From: Gammaproteobacteria bacterium | GTDB taxonomy: Bacteria; Pseudomonadota; Gammaproteobacteria; Pseudomonadales; Azotimanducaceae | DNA length: 55,175 bases | Assembly (NCBI GenBank): GCA_028818795.1 | Contig: JAPPND010000096.1 | Span: 1 to 55,175, forward strand | Direction: 5' to 3' | Shown: one piece after another, positions 41,546 through 50,066 of the stretch | Layout of the letters: each line of letters starts with the position of its first letter | Numbering within the stretch: the first letter of the stretch is position 1 | Made by a program: the position numbers and the translations under genes | The notes under the pieces: model-generated | The model's database searches: none | Seen by the model: the letters and a program-made list of their open reading frames with translations, nothing else | Told to the model about the DNA's origin: nothing

Positions 41546-41631
41546 GCCTAGGTGCCGGAACTGGTAGACGGGCTGGATTTAGGTTCCAGTGTCCTCGTGG
41601 CGTGGGGGTTCGACTCCCCCCCTAGGCACCA
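41546..41631 (+). tRNA. tRNA-Leu (UAG)
   Basis: A class II tRNA of 86 nt with CCA encoded. The acceptor stem is GCCTAGG with CCTAGGC, the D-arm CCGGAACTGGTAGAC, the anticodon loop TTTAGGT (anticodon TAG), a long variable arm and a GGGTTCGACTCC T-arm. Discriminator A73. It is divergent from the tRNA-Leu(UAA) gene 80 bp away. Confidence 0.95.
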
Positions 41632-41646
41632 ATCGGCGTGGGTCGG

Positions 41647-43023
41647 CTACGCCGCCCCCACCGAGAACGAATATATGGTGGCGTCCTGTAAGGCGAATTC
41701 GAGCCGGGCGCTGTTCGGTCCGAATCCGTGCAAAGCACTGTCGTCCAACCACTGCACATCGGCATCCGATACCGTGTTCGTGAGCGGCTCGCTTGCGGCC
41801 AGCACCTGCTCCCCGTCCAAGACGCGCACGACAAGCTTTCCGCCGGCTGCAATGTCTGCCGAGACTCTGAGCGGTCCGTTCCCGTCGAGTATCGGGGTCG
41901 TTGCAACGAGCGCCGGTCTCGTCATGTCCAACGCTCGGTACCCGGCGAAACCGTCGGGGCGCAACGTCGCCAGACAAAGGAACCCGTTTCGCCAGCTCGT
42001 GTGAAACCCGTCGCTGCCGCCGTAGTAAAGTCGGATTTCGTCCTTGAGGAAGACCGGGCACGCGGCGGGGTATACGCAACCCCAGTCGTAGTCGCCCTCG
42101 CTTCCGTCGTTCGGGATCAGCGGGGTTCCGGGAAGCACGCGGTGCCATTCTCGCGTGTCGGGACTCCACGCCAGCTCCGCCCAGACACGGTCGGTCTCCT
42201 GGTCGTGAATGGCCACGAGGCCGAGATACACGCCGCCATGGAAGAACACCGGCATCGCGTAGGTTTGTTGGTTGCCGTCCAAGCCCTCCAGCACGAGGTG
42301 CGTCTTCTCCCAGTTCAGGAAGTCGTCACTCGATGTCCGTGCCACCTGCCGCGTGAACGACTTGCTCCACGTGCGGGTGATCCCCACATACCTTCCGAGG
42401 GTAGGTGCCCAGAAGGCGTTGTTGTGGGTATCACCGGCGCTATTGGCTGCCGGACAGGCTATGGCAGGCCCCCAGTGGATGCCGTCGGCGGAAAAAGCCA
42501 CCGAGAGGATCTTGGACTTGAGGAAGGCCTTGTAGCGACGATCCGGGTCCGGGTCCCGAAGGTCTCTTAGGATCCCCGAACCATGCGGACCTCCCGGGAT
42601 TGCGTTGTCGACGCCCCGCCAAAGGATATTGTTGGCTTTGCTCCCTTTGTACTCGACGAGCCCCTGTTCAGGCTTGCTCCAAGCTAGACCGTCTTTCGAC
42701 GTGGCGTAGCAGATCGCCATTTCCCGGTTGCGAGGCGCTCGGTATTTTACTTCCTTCCGTTGTTGAAGGGTCATGCCCAACGACGAGTTGTCGACGATGA
42801 AAGGGCTGTACCAGCACTTGTAGGTTCCTTCCTCGTCGTCGTAGATGATGTTGGCATAGAGGTTGTCGAAGCGCCTCTCCCAGGGTTTGTCCTCCCCGAA
42901 CAGAGGATTCCCGTCGTGCTTCTTGACCGTCCCGAGAGCGAGTTCCGCGTTCTGGACGCCTTCCACGATCCGGGAATCAAGCAGGAGATACCGCCGCCGT
43001 TTCGGCTCCTCGGAAAGAGTCAC
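41647..43023 (-). CDS. Five-bladed beta-propeller protein, GH43/GH32-like
   Basis: A 458-residue protein with repeated blade motifs of the GH-J/GH-F propeller type: ICYATSKDGLAWSKPE, SVAFSADGIHWGPA, VARTSSDDFLNWEK, LAWSPDTREWHRV, and a C-terminal beta-sandwich like that of GH32 (about 370-458). It resembles proteins annotated as glycosyl hydrolase family 32 or 43 without proven activity; a clear catalytic Asp/Glu set cannot be confirmed by eye. There is no signal peptide. The start is GTG 43023; the stop lies 16 bp from the 3' end of tRNA-Leu(UAG), on the opposite strand. Confidence 0.68.
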   Translation of the reverse strand: MTLSEEPKRRRYLLLDSRIVEGVQNAELALGTVKKHDGNPLFGEDKPWERRFDNLYANIIYDDEEGTYKCWYSPFIVDNSSLGMTLQQRKEVKYRAPRNREMAICYATSKDGLAWSKPEQGLVEYKGSKANNILWRGVDNAIPGGPHGSGILRDLRDPDPDRRYKAFLKSKILSVAFSADGIHWGPAIACPAANSAGDTHNNAFWAPTLGRYVGITRTWSKSFTRQVARTSSDDFLNWEKTHLVLEGLDGNQQTYAMPVFFHGGVYLGLVAIHDQETDRVWAELAWSPDTREWHRVLPGTPLIPNDGSEGDYDWGCVYPAACPVFLKDEIRLYYGGSDGFHTSWRNGFLCLATLRPDGFAGYRALDMTRPALVATTPILDGNGPLRVSADIAAGGKLVVRVLDGEQVLAASEPLTNTVSDADVQWLDDSALHGFGPNSARLEFALQDATIYSFSVGAA

Positions 43024-43051
43024 GGCGAAACCCGGGTAGTGGCTGGAATGT

Positions 43052-43849
43052 CTACCAGCTGTTGCGCAATTCGCGCAGTCGGAGGAACACGTCCTCGTCG
43101 GTGGGATTGTCGGGCATGTCCGGGAACTCGTCGCGCAGCTTGGCGATCACGGTGGGACTTGAGAGGCGGAAGAACGTGTTGAATTCCTTCTCCTGGGCGA
43201 GCGTGGTGACCATGGCGCTCCCCGGATCATGGGTTCCTTCCAGCTCCGCTAGGAGTTCGGCGGCGGCCGCGTTGTCGGGCTCCCGGTCCAGCGTGAAGCC
43301 GAGGTTGTTGGTGATGTAGTCGTGCCCGGGGTAGACGAGCGTGTCGTCGGAGAGCTTGTCGAGTTGCCTAACGAAGGTCTCGTAGAGTTCCTTCGGATGT
43401 CCACCGCCGTGGCAGTTGCCGGCGCCGGCATTGAACAGCGTGTCGCCGCTGAATAGCGCCGGCTGGTCGGTCTTCGACAGCAGGCAGATGTGGCTCATCG
43501 TATGCCCGGGCGTGTCGAGGGCCAGCAACTCGACGGAGCGGCCCACGTTCACCGTGTCGCCGGCGGCGAGGCCTACGTCGATGCCGTCGATGCGCGGCCC
43601 GGCGTTGTGGTGGGCGAGCAGCTTCGCCCCGGTCGCTTCGATCACCGGACCGTTGCCGCCGGTATGGTCGCCGTGCTCGTGGGTGTTCAGGACCTGGGTA
43701 ATTTCCCAGCCCTTCGCCTTCGCGGCATCCAGGCACTTGCGATAGTCCAGGGGGTCGATCGCCAGCGCCTCGCCAGTCTCTGAACAGGCGATGAGATAGT
43801 TGAAATTGCGGTAGGCGTTGCCGGTCCAGATTTGCTCGACGAGCATCAT
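43052..43849 (-). CDS. gloB: Hydroxyacylglutathione hydrolase (glyoxalase II)
   Basis: A 265-residue metallo-beta-lactamase-fold thioesterase from ATG 43849. The metal motif THEHGDH is at 56-62; further ligands lie in DTPGHTMSH, FSGDTLF and YPGHDY. The C-terminal HAGH domain ends in LRELRNSW, as in GloB, and hydrolyses S-lactoylglutathione to lactate and glutathione in methylglyoxal detoxification. The N-terminus has the family start VEQIWTGNAYRNFNYLI. An upstream in-frame ATG at 43894 adds 15 residues without homology. Confidence 0.87.
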   Translation of the reverse strand: MMLVEQIWTGNAYRNFNYLIACSETGEALAIDPLDYRKCLDAAKAKGWEITQVLNTHEHGDHTGGNGPVIEATGAKLLAHHNAGPRIDGIDVGLAAGDTVNVGRSVELLALDTPGHTMSHICLLSKTDQPALFSGDTLFNAGAGNCHGGGHPKELYETFVRQLDKLSDDTLVYPGHDYITNNLGFTLDREPDNAAAAELLAELEGTHDPGSAMVTTLAQEKEFNTFFRLSSPTVIAKLRDEFPDMPDNPTDEDVFLRLRELRNSW

Positions 43850-43978
43850 GTTCCTGATCCAACTTGCGTAGCTGACACGCGTCGAGCGTAGCACCCTCGG
43901 CCACCGATGCGGAAACGCGCAACGCCCGGTGCGGCGAACAAGATATACTCGGACGCCGTTGCGGAGCTGGAAGTCGTC

Positions 43979-44335
43979 ATGGGGCTCACGTATCTGGAAG
44001 TCGAAGTCGCTGGTCCTGCGACACCCGACAACACCGAACCAGTCGAGTTCCTGGTGGACTCAGGGGCCGTGCATTCGGTGGTGCCGGCCTTGATTCTTGA
44101 ACGATTGGGGATCGAGGCGCTTGACAAACAGGAGTTCAGGCTGGCCGACGGCACCAAGGTTGTCCGGCGCAAGGGTGGTGCCGTGTTTCGCTATGGCGAA
44201 CGCGTCGGCGTTGCCGATGTGATCTTCGGCGAAGGCGGCGACAGCAATCTGATGGGTGCCACGACACTCGAGTCGTTGGGCTTGGTCCTCGATCCACTGA
44301 AACGGGAACTGCGCCCCCTGCCAATGGTTCTCTGA
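43979..44335 (+). CDS. Retropepsin-like (clan AA) aspartic protease homologue, copy 1
   Basis: A 118-residue single-domain protein from ATG 43979 (an in-frame ATG at 43907 adds an unconserved stretch). The active-site motif FLVDSGA is at about 24-30, with the downstream FRLADG strand and the hydrophobic MGATTLESLGLVLD, which is the usual second hallmark (LG-x-x-x-L). Clan AA enzymes act as dimers. No membrane segment is present. It is 5 bp upstream of the PPTase gene on the same strand. Confidence 0.72.
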   Translation: MGLTYLEVEVAGPATPDNTEPVEFLVDSGAVHSVVPALILERLGIEALDKQEFRLADGTKVVRRKGGAVFRYGERVGVADVIFGEGGDSNLMGATTLESLGLVLDPLKRELRPLPMVL

Positions 44336-44340
44336 GCGCA

Positions 44341-45039
44341 TTGGAAGCCGGTAGCGACCAAGCGAGCGGTCTTCCGAAGCTGCTCGCACGTTGCTTGGAC
44401 GGTATCGAACCGTTCGAGCTGCCGTTCGCCGAGCCTCGCCTCGCGTTCGTCTGCGGGCGCGTCGGTGATCACACACGGGAACTGTTGCCCAGGGAACGGA
44501 TCGGCTTGGAACGCATGGGCGACGTGCGTCGCGCCGAATACTCCTCGGGGCGACGCGTGGCTCGGCAAGCGCTGAGCCTGCTTGGGGTCCGGGATTGGGC
44601 CGTGACTGCCCGTGGCCGGGTGCCGCTGTGGCCACGTGGCATCGTCGGTTCGATTACGCACAGCCGTGCCTTGGCCTTGGCCCTGGTCGGTCGCCGTACG
44701 GACGTGGCCGGCATCGGCGTCGATCTGGAGTCGGAACAGCGGGTGACGGACGAGTTGGCTCGGCGTGTATTGCTGAAGCGGGAGCGCCAGCGAGTGGTCG
44801 AGAAGGACTGGCCCACGATGCTGTTCGCGGCCAAGGAAGCCGTCTACAAGGCCGTGAATCCGCTAGTTGGCGAGTACCTCGCGTTCGCCGATGTCGAAAT
44901 CTCCGCCAGCACCGACGGAACGTACCGCGCAGAGATGACGCGCCCGGGCGAGTCGAAGTCGGCCGTTGAAGCCGGTCGAGGTTGGTTCCAGCGCGTCGAA
45001 AGGCACTGGCTCTGCGTGTTCCTGGTGCCGAACCGTTGA
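44341..45039 (+). CDS. 4'-phosphopantetheinyl transferase (EntD/Sfp superfamily)
   Basis: A 232-residue PPTase. The Mg-binding and catalytic motifs are GIGVDLE (near 142) and FAAKEAVYKAVNP (near 162), and the N-terminal RPR-x-x-Y-like AEYSSGRRVARQAL and the GSITHS segment are EntD-like. It activates carrier proteins by transferring phosphopantetheine from CoA. No polyketide, peptide-synthetase or acyl carrier gene is in the window. The start TTG 44341 is tentative. Confidence 0.84.
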   Translation: MEAGSDQASGLPKLLARCLDGIEPFELPFAEPRLAFVCGRVGDHTRELLPRERIGLERMGDVRRAEYSSGRRVARQALSLLGVRDWAVTARGRVPLWPRGIVGSITHSRALALALVGRRTDVAGIGVDLESEQRVTDELARRVLLKRERQRVVEKDWPTMLFAAKEAVYKAVNPLVGEYLAFADVEISASTDGTYRAEMTRPGESKSAVEAGRGWFQRVERHWLCVFLVPNR

Positions 45040-45064
45040 GGGCTGGCCGAGAGGCAATGCCTGA

Positions 45065-46837
45065 CTATGCTTGCGCCGACGCCAGCAGTTCGATCGCCTC
45101 CTCCCGCAACCCGCGCTTGAAGATCTTCTCCGACGCGATGCGCGGCAGGCGTTCCGTGCGCAGCCAAACGTGGTCGGGAACCTTGAACCGGGCCAGATGC
45201 TCGGCGGCGAAACTCTGGACATCCTCGACGGTCAAGGCCATGCCCGGGCGGACGACGACGACCGTGGCCACGGTCTCGCCCAGGCGCTCGTCGGGTACGC
45301 CGAACACGGCTGCCTCCAGGATCGCGGGGTGTTCGTAGAGCACGGCCTCCACTTCCTGGCAGCCGATGTTCTCGCCGCCGCGGAGCACCATGTCCTTTTC
45401 GCGGTCGGTGATGAACACGTAGCCTTCCTCGTCCAAGTGTCCGATGTCGCCGGTGTGCACCCAACCGTCGGTCAGGGACTCGGCCGTGGCGTCGGGCTTG
45501 TTCCAGTACTCGGAGAAGTTCTGCACGCCCCAGATCCACAGCTCGCCGGTCTCCAGCGGCGCCGCGTCGGTGCCGTCGCTCTTGACGGCCTTGACCTTGA
45601 CGATGGGTGGCACGGCGCGGCCGCAACTTCGGGGCCGCTGAAGGAACGCGGGACCGCCGATGGTGGTGGCGAGGCCTTGGGTCTCGGTCATGCCCCAGCC
45701 GGTGCCCGGCGCGCCTTTGGCGATGGTCTTGTCGATCTGCCGGGCATGCTCGGGTGCCATGGGCGCACCGCCGCCACCGGCACTCTTCAGGCTGGAAAGG
45801 TCGTACTTCCCCCGGTTCGGCGCCTGCACCAGTTCCCAGGCCATGGTGGGGACGCCGTTGAACTCGGTGATGCGTTCGTCCTGGATGATCCGAAGCGCCT
45901 CCTCGACATCCCACTTGTACATGCCGACGACCTTGCGACCATGACGGAACGACATCAGCGTTTGAACCACGAGACCGGTGACGTGAAACAACGGCACCGT
46001 GAGGATGATGGCAGGCGGATTCTGAGGCGGCGGCGCGGCGCGGCCGACCGCGGCACCCATCTGCGGGTTGAGCGCCATGGCGATGGCACCGCCGCATTCC
46101 CAGCCCATGAGGGCGTTGGTGATCGACCGGTGGGTCGAGAGGACGCCTTTCGGGTGGGCGGTGGAGCCGGACGTATAGAGAATGGTGGCGTTGTCTTCCG
46201 GCGCGATGTCCGGTTGCGGCATCTCGGTGGAGGCGTCGCGGATGAACTCTTCCCAGGTCGTTAGCCCGTTGTGCCGGTGTCGCACGGTGACCAGGTCGAT
46301 GCCCAGTTGCTCGAGGTGCGGCTCCAGCCGCTGGGTACGTTCGACATCCGTGAACAGGATCTTCACACCGCTGTCCTCAATGCCGTAGACGAGCTCTTCG
46401 CCGGACCACCAGGCGTTCATGGCAACGGCCACGGCACCCATCGAGGTGATGGCCATGAAAGCCGCGATCCACTCGGGATAGTTGCGAAGTGCGATGCCGA
46501 CCCGGTCGCCCGGCACGATGCCGCGACCCCGCAGGCGGTTGGCACATTGGGCCGCCTGGTCCCACATGGCCTGGAATGTGTAGCGCTCGTCCTGGTAGAC
46601 GTAGAAGTCCTTCTGCGCGTGGTTCAGAGCGCTTGCGTAGAGGTCGCGCAGGTTGTGCGGGGCATTGGCGAAGACCGTGAAGTCCACGCCGCGGATGGTC
46701 TCGACGCGCGTCTCATGGGGTTTGCCGGGCGCGGTGACCTCCGCGATGGCATTCGCCAGCTCGGGTCTCAAGGCAAACCCCGGATTCCAGGCGGCCCCCG
46801 CCCGGAGCGGCGCGGACGCGTCTTGGGCTTCTGCCAC
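45065..46837 (-). CDS. Class I adenylate-forming acyl-CoA synthetase
   Basis: A 590-residue ANL-superfamily ligase. The AMP-binding loop LYTSGSTAHPKG is near 216-227, the GWGMTETQG motif (A5) near 377, the hinge region TGDIGHLDEEGYVFITDR near 470, and the C-terminal lysine is in RIASEKIFKRGL (A10, near 572), where PxxxxGKI is replaced by RIASEKI. It activates a carboxylic acid as acyl-AMP and then acyl-CoA; the substrate is unknown. It is transcribed away from the HpcH-ECH genes, 113 bp apart, and may supply their pathway. Confidence 0.86.
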   Translation of the reverse strand: MAEAQDASAPLRAGAAWNPGFALRPELANAIAEVTAPGKPHETRVETIRGVDFTVFANAPHNLRDLYASALNHAQKDFYVYQDERYTFQAMWDQAAQCANRLRGRGIVPGDRVGIALRNYPEWIAAFMAITSMGAVAVAMNAWWSGEELVYGIEDSGVKILFTDVERTQRLEPHLEQLGIDLVTVRHRHNGLTTWEEFIRDASTEMPQPDIAPEDNATILYTSGSTAHPKGVLSTHRSITNALMGWECGGAIAMALNPQMGAAVGRAAPPPQNPPAIILTVPLFHVTGLVVQTLMSFRHGRKVVGMYKWDVEEALRIIQDERITEFNGVPTMAWELVQAPNRGKYDLSSLKSAGGGGAPMAPEHARQIDKTIAKGAPGTGWGMTETQGLATTIGGPAFLQRPRSCGRAVPPIVKVKAVKSDGTDAAPLETGELWIWGVQNFSEYWNKPDATAESLTDGWVHTGDIGHLDEEGYVFITDREKDMVLRGGENIGCQEVEAVLYEHPAILEAAVFGVPDERLGETVATVVVVRPGMALTVEDVQSFAAEHLARFKVPDHVWLRTERLPRIASEKIFKRGLREEAIELLASAQA

Positions 46838-46950
46838 TGATTCCCCTCCAGTGCGGCGCTTCGGCGCACCCTCCTAAAGCCGCAGGATTCTATACAATCC
46901 CCCGGGTCAAACCACTTCCGGCGGCAACGACGCGAATTTTTGGGAGGCGA

Positions 46951-47739
46951 ATGAGAGAAAACAAGGCACTGGCGACGTGGCGTTCAGGGGGCTCGACCGT
47001 CGGCGGCTGGCTGAGCATCGGCAACGCCTACACGGCGGAGACCATGGCGAGCCTCGGCTTCGACTGGCTGTGCGTGGACCTGCAGCACGGCATGTTGAGC
47101 TACGACGACCTGACGTACATGCTGCCCGCGATTTCGACGACCGACTCCGTTCCGCTGGTGCGCGTACCGTGGAACGAACCCTACGAGATCATGAAGGCGC
47201 TGGACGCCGGGGCCTACGGCGCGATCGTCCCAATGGTCAACAACCGCGAGGAGGCTGCCCGGGCCGTCTCCGCTTGCCGCTACCCGCCCGACGGCTTGCG
47301 ATCGTTCGGTCCGATTCGCGCGGCGATGTACGCCGGACGCGGCTATACCGGAGAAGCCAACGGCCAGATCGCCTGCATCGCCATGGTGGAGACCGCCGAG
47401 GGCATCGACAACCTCGACGAGATCGCCTCTACGCCGGGCCTGGATGCGATCTACATCGGACCGGCGGATCTCGCCTTTGCGCTGGGCTTGAAGCCCGGCC
47501 AGGACGACAATCCCAAGCATGTGGAGACGGTCGACAGGATCCTTTCGGCATGCCGTGAACACGGCATCGCGGCGGGGATCCATACCGGCAGCCTGGCGCG
47601 GACCCAGCAGTACCTGGAGCAGGGTTTCAACCTCGTGACCCTTGGGACCGACGGCGGATTCCTGGCCCGGGCGGCAGCCACCGACCTTGCGGCCGCGAGA
47701 AGGACGGCCGAGGCGGCACGGGAACAGACCGGGTATTGA
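46951..47739 (+). CDS. HpcH/HpaI family aldolase
   Basis: A 262-residue (beta/alpha)8 class II aldolase. Family motifs are CVDLQHG, ALDAGAYGAIVPMVN, AMVETAEGIDN (metal-binding Glu) and IYIGPADLAFALG (metal-binding Asp). Members cleave 2-oxo-4-hydroxy acids, such as 4-hydroxy-2-oxoheptanedioate or 2-keto-3-deoxyglucarate, to pyruvate and an aldehyde. GGGAGG precedes the ATG by about 5 bp. The TGATG overlap with the next gene couples them. Confidence 0.86.
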   Translation: MRENKALATWRSGGSTVGGWLSIGNAYTAETMASLGFDWLCVDLQHGMLSYDDLTYMLPAISTTDSVPLVRVPWNEPYEIMKALDAGAYGAIVPMVNNREEAARAVSACRYPPDGLRSFGPIRAAMYAGRGYTGEANGQIACIAMVETAEGIDNLDEIASTPGLDAIYIGPADLAFALGLKPGQDDNPKHVETVDRILSACREHGIAAGIHTGSLARTQQYLEQGFNLVTLGTDGGFLARAAATDLAAARRTAEAAREQTGY

Positions 47740-48545
47740 TGGTGGGGCAATTCAATACGATCCGGGTCGAGAAGGGCGACGACATTGCCGTCATCACGCT
47801 GAATCGGCCGGAACGGCTGAACGCCTGGACCCAGGAGATGAGCCGCGAACTGCACGCGGCAATCAATGGCTTGAACGACGACGCGGAGGTCGGGGCCATG
47901 GTGGTCACCGGTGCAGGTCGGGGGTTCTGCGCGGGTGCGGACATCAAGGACAACTTCAAGGCCCGGATGGATGCGTCTGGCAGGGAGGAGCGCGGCGGCG
48001 GCGACTGGATCGGCCTCGTTCGTTCTTCGAAACCTCTGATCGCCGCGGTGAACGGCGCCTGCGTGGGCGTCGGTGCCACGATGATCCTGCCGATGGACGT
48101 CATCGTCGCTTCGGAGGACGCCAAGTTCGGCATGTTCTTCGTCAAGATGGGCGTTACGCCGGAACTGGCGAGTTCGCACTTCCTGGTTCAGCGCATCGGA
48201 CTTGGTGGGGCGAGCGAGATGTGTTTGACAGGTCGGCTCTACTCCGGCAAGGAGGCATTCGACCTAGGGCTGGCAGACCGGTTGACGACACCCGACAACC
48301 TGCTTGGCGAAGCATCCGCCTTGGCCCGGGAGATGGCGGCGAACCCGGCGCCGCACCTGCGCTGGATCAAGGAACTCTTGACCAAGAACGGGTCCGAGAC
48401 GGATATTGCGCTCGTGCAGAAGCGCGAGGGCGAAGTGCTCGCCAAGGCGTACGTCTCCGCTGAGCACAAGGAAGCGGTGGACGCGTTCCTGAACAAGCGC
48501 CCGCCGGTCTTCACGCGAGGGCCAGCAACGGACGGACCCGACTAG
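47739..48545 (+). CDS. Enoyl-CoA hydratase/isomerase family protein
   Basis: A 268-residue crotonase-fold protein from ATG 47739, sharing one base with the preceding stop. It has ITLNRPERLNAW, the oxyanion-hole GRGFCAGADIKD and MGVTPELASSHFL; a catalytic Glu is in VTPE, whereas the first crotonase Glu (after the GVGATM helix) is not obvious, so isomerase or hydrolase activity is also possible. It would act on an enoyl-CoA formed by the neighbouring pathway. rmuC follows after 18 bp. Confidence 0.84.
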   Translation: MVGQFNTIRVEKGDDIAVITLNRPERLNAWTQEMSRELHAAINGLNDDAEVGAMVVTGAGRGFCAGADIKDNFKARMDASGREERGGGDWIGLVRSSKPLIAAVNGACVGVGATMILPMDVIVASEDAKFGMFFVKMGVTPELASSHFLVQRIGLGGASEMCLTGRLYSGKEAFDLGLADRLTTPDNLLGEASALAREMAANPAPHLRWIKELLTKNGSETDIALVQKREGEVLAKAYVSAEHKEAVDAFLNKRPPVFTRGPATDGPD

Positions 48546-48563
48546 CGGCAAGAGGAAGAGGCC

Positions 48564-50030
48564 ATGGACGGCATCGAGATCATCGCGCCAACACTTGCGG
48601 CCGGCATCGTCGTCGGTGCCGCGCTTACTGCGGTATGGCTTCGCAGGCGCTATCGACGGGACATCGATGCGGCGGTTGGCCGGCAAGCCGAAACAGCGGC
48701 GATGGACAAGCGCCTGATGGAGGAGCGGCTCGACGTCCGCGCGCGTTCTCTAGAGCGCGCGGAAGCGGAGTTGGACAGGGCCCAAGGGGCGTTCAGGGAA
48801 CTGTCCGAGCAGCACGAAGTGTCCAAGGCGCTCGCTGTCCGTCTGCAAAGCGAAAACAACCAGTTATCAAGTCAACTTAATAGGGTTAGGGAAGAATCTG
48901 TTGCGTCTCGCAGCGATGCCCAAGCGGCCAAACTACAGTTGACTGAGATTCGAACGCAACTCGCGCAAGCGGAGAAGGGGTTCCGCGAGAAGGAAGCGCT
49001 GTTCAAGGAGGCGAGCGATGGGCTCAAGAAGGAGTTCCAGTTGCTCGCCAACCAGATCTTCGAGCACCACGGCCAGAAGTTGCGGTCCGCGAACACCGAG
49101 CAACTCACCAGCGTCCTCAAGCCGTTCAAGGAGCAGATCACGGACTTCAAGCGGAAAGTCGAGGAGGTCTATACCACCGACGCCAAGGACCGGGCGTCGC
49201 TGTTGACGGAAGTCCGCAATCTCCAGGACGCCAGCGAGCGGGTCAACCGCGAGGCCGAAAACCTGACCCGGGCGCTCAAGGGCGACACCCGGGTGCAGGG
49301 AAACTGGGGTGAGGTGGTGCTGGAACGGGTCCTCACCGATTCGGGGCTGCGCAGGGACCACGAATACGTGGTTCAGGCATCGCTGCGCAACGAATTGGGC
49401 GAGCTCAAACGGCCGGACGTCGTCATCCGCCTGCCGGGCGAAAAGGATGTCGTGATCGATGCCAAGGTTTCACTCGCCGCGTACGAGCAGGCGCTTGCCG
49501 CTGCGGACGAGCCGTCACGCGAAGATGCCGTCACCCGGCATGTGCAAAGCCTCCGAACCCACGTACGGAACCTCGCCGGCCAGGACTACGATCGGTTGGA
49601 AGGCGTGCGTTCCCTGGATTTCGTGCTGCTGTTCGTACCCGTGGAGGCCGCGTTCACCATGGCCATGGAACGCGATCCGTCGATCTTCACGGAGGCCTTC
49701 GAGAAACGCTTGGTCATCGTGAGCCCGACCACGCTGATGATGACCCTACGCATCATCGACAATGTCTGGCGCTACGAGAAGCAGAGCCGCAACGCCCAGG
49801 AGATCGCCCGACGGGCGGGTGCCCTCTACGACAAGGTGCGGGTGATCCTCGAGGACATGGACCAACTCGGCAAGAGCCTGGGGAACGCTAGGCGTTCCTA
49901 CGACTCCGCCTACGCGAGGTTGGTTTCGGGCAAGGGCAACCTGGTCCGCCAGGTCGAGCAGTTCCGGGAACTGGGTGCCGACGTGAAGAAGGCGTTGCCG
50001 CGGGATATCGCCGAGGTGGCGAACGATTAG
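48564..50030 (+). CDS. rmuC: DNA recombination protein RmuC
   Basis: A 488-residue protein with an N-terminal membrane anchor (about 6-26), a long coiled coil (about 40-185) and the RmuC domain (about 195-440; GNWGEVVLERVL, VIDAKVSL, LLFVPVEAAF). RmuC limits DNA inversions in E. coli and is thought to have a nuclease-like core. Around 48850-48910 the coiled-coil codons are strikingly AT-rich relative to the rest of the gene. GAAGAGG precedes the ATG. Confidence 0.88.
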   Translation: MDGIEIIAPTLAAGIVVGAALTAVWLRRRYRRDIDAAVGRQAETAAMDKRLMEERLDVRARSLERAEAELDRAQGAFRELSEQHEVSKALAVRLQSENNQLSSQLNRVREESVASRSDAQAAKLQLTEIRTQLAQAEKGFREKEALFKEASDGLKKEFQLLANQIFEHHGQKLRSANTEQLTSVLKPFKEQITDFKRKVEEVYTTDAKDRASLLTEVRNLQDASERVNREAENLTRALKGDTRVQGNWGEVVLERVLTDSGLRRDHEYVVQASLRNELGELKRPDVVIRLPGEKDVVIDAKVSLAAYEQALAAADEPSREDAVTRHVQSLRTHVRNLAGQDYDRLEGVRSLDFVLLFVPVEAAFTMAMERDPSIFTEAFEKRLVIVSPTTLMMTLRIIDNVWRYEKQSRNAQEIARRAGALYDKVRVILEDMDQLGKSLGNARRSYDSAYARLVSGKGNLVRQVEQFRELGADVKKALPRDIAEVAND

Positions 50031-50066
50031 ACGTCACGACGTATAGTCGACCAGCCTCTCGCGCAC

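Noticed and set aside
45071-46264. 397-codon plus-strand frame opposite the acyl-CoA synthetase
   Set aside because: Shadow of a clear ANL-superfamily gene.
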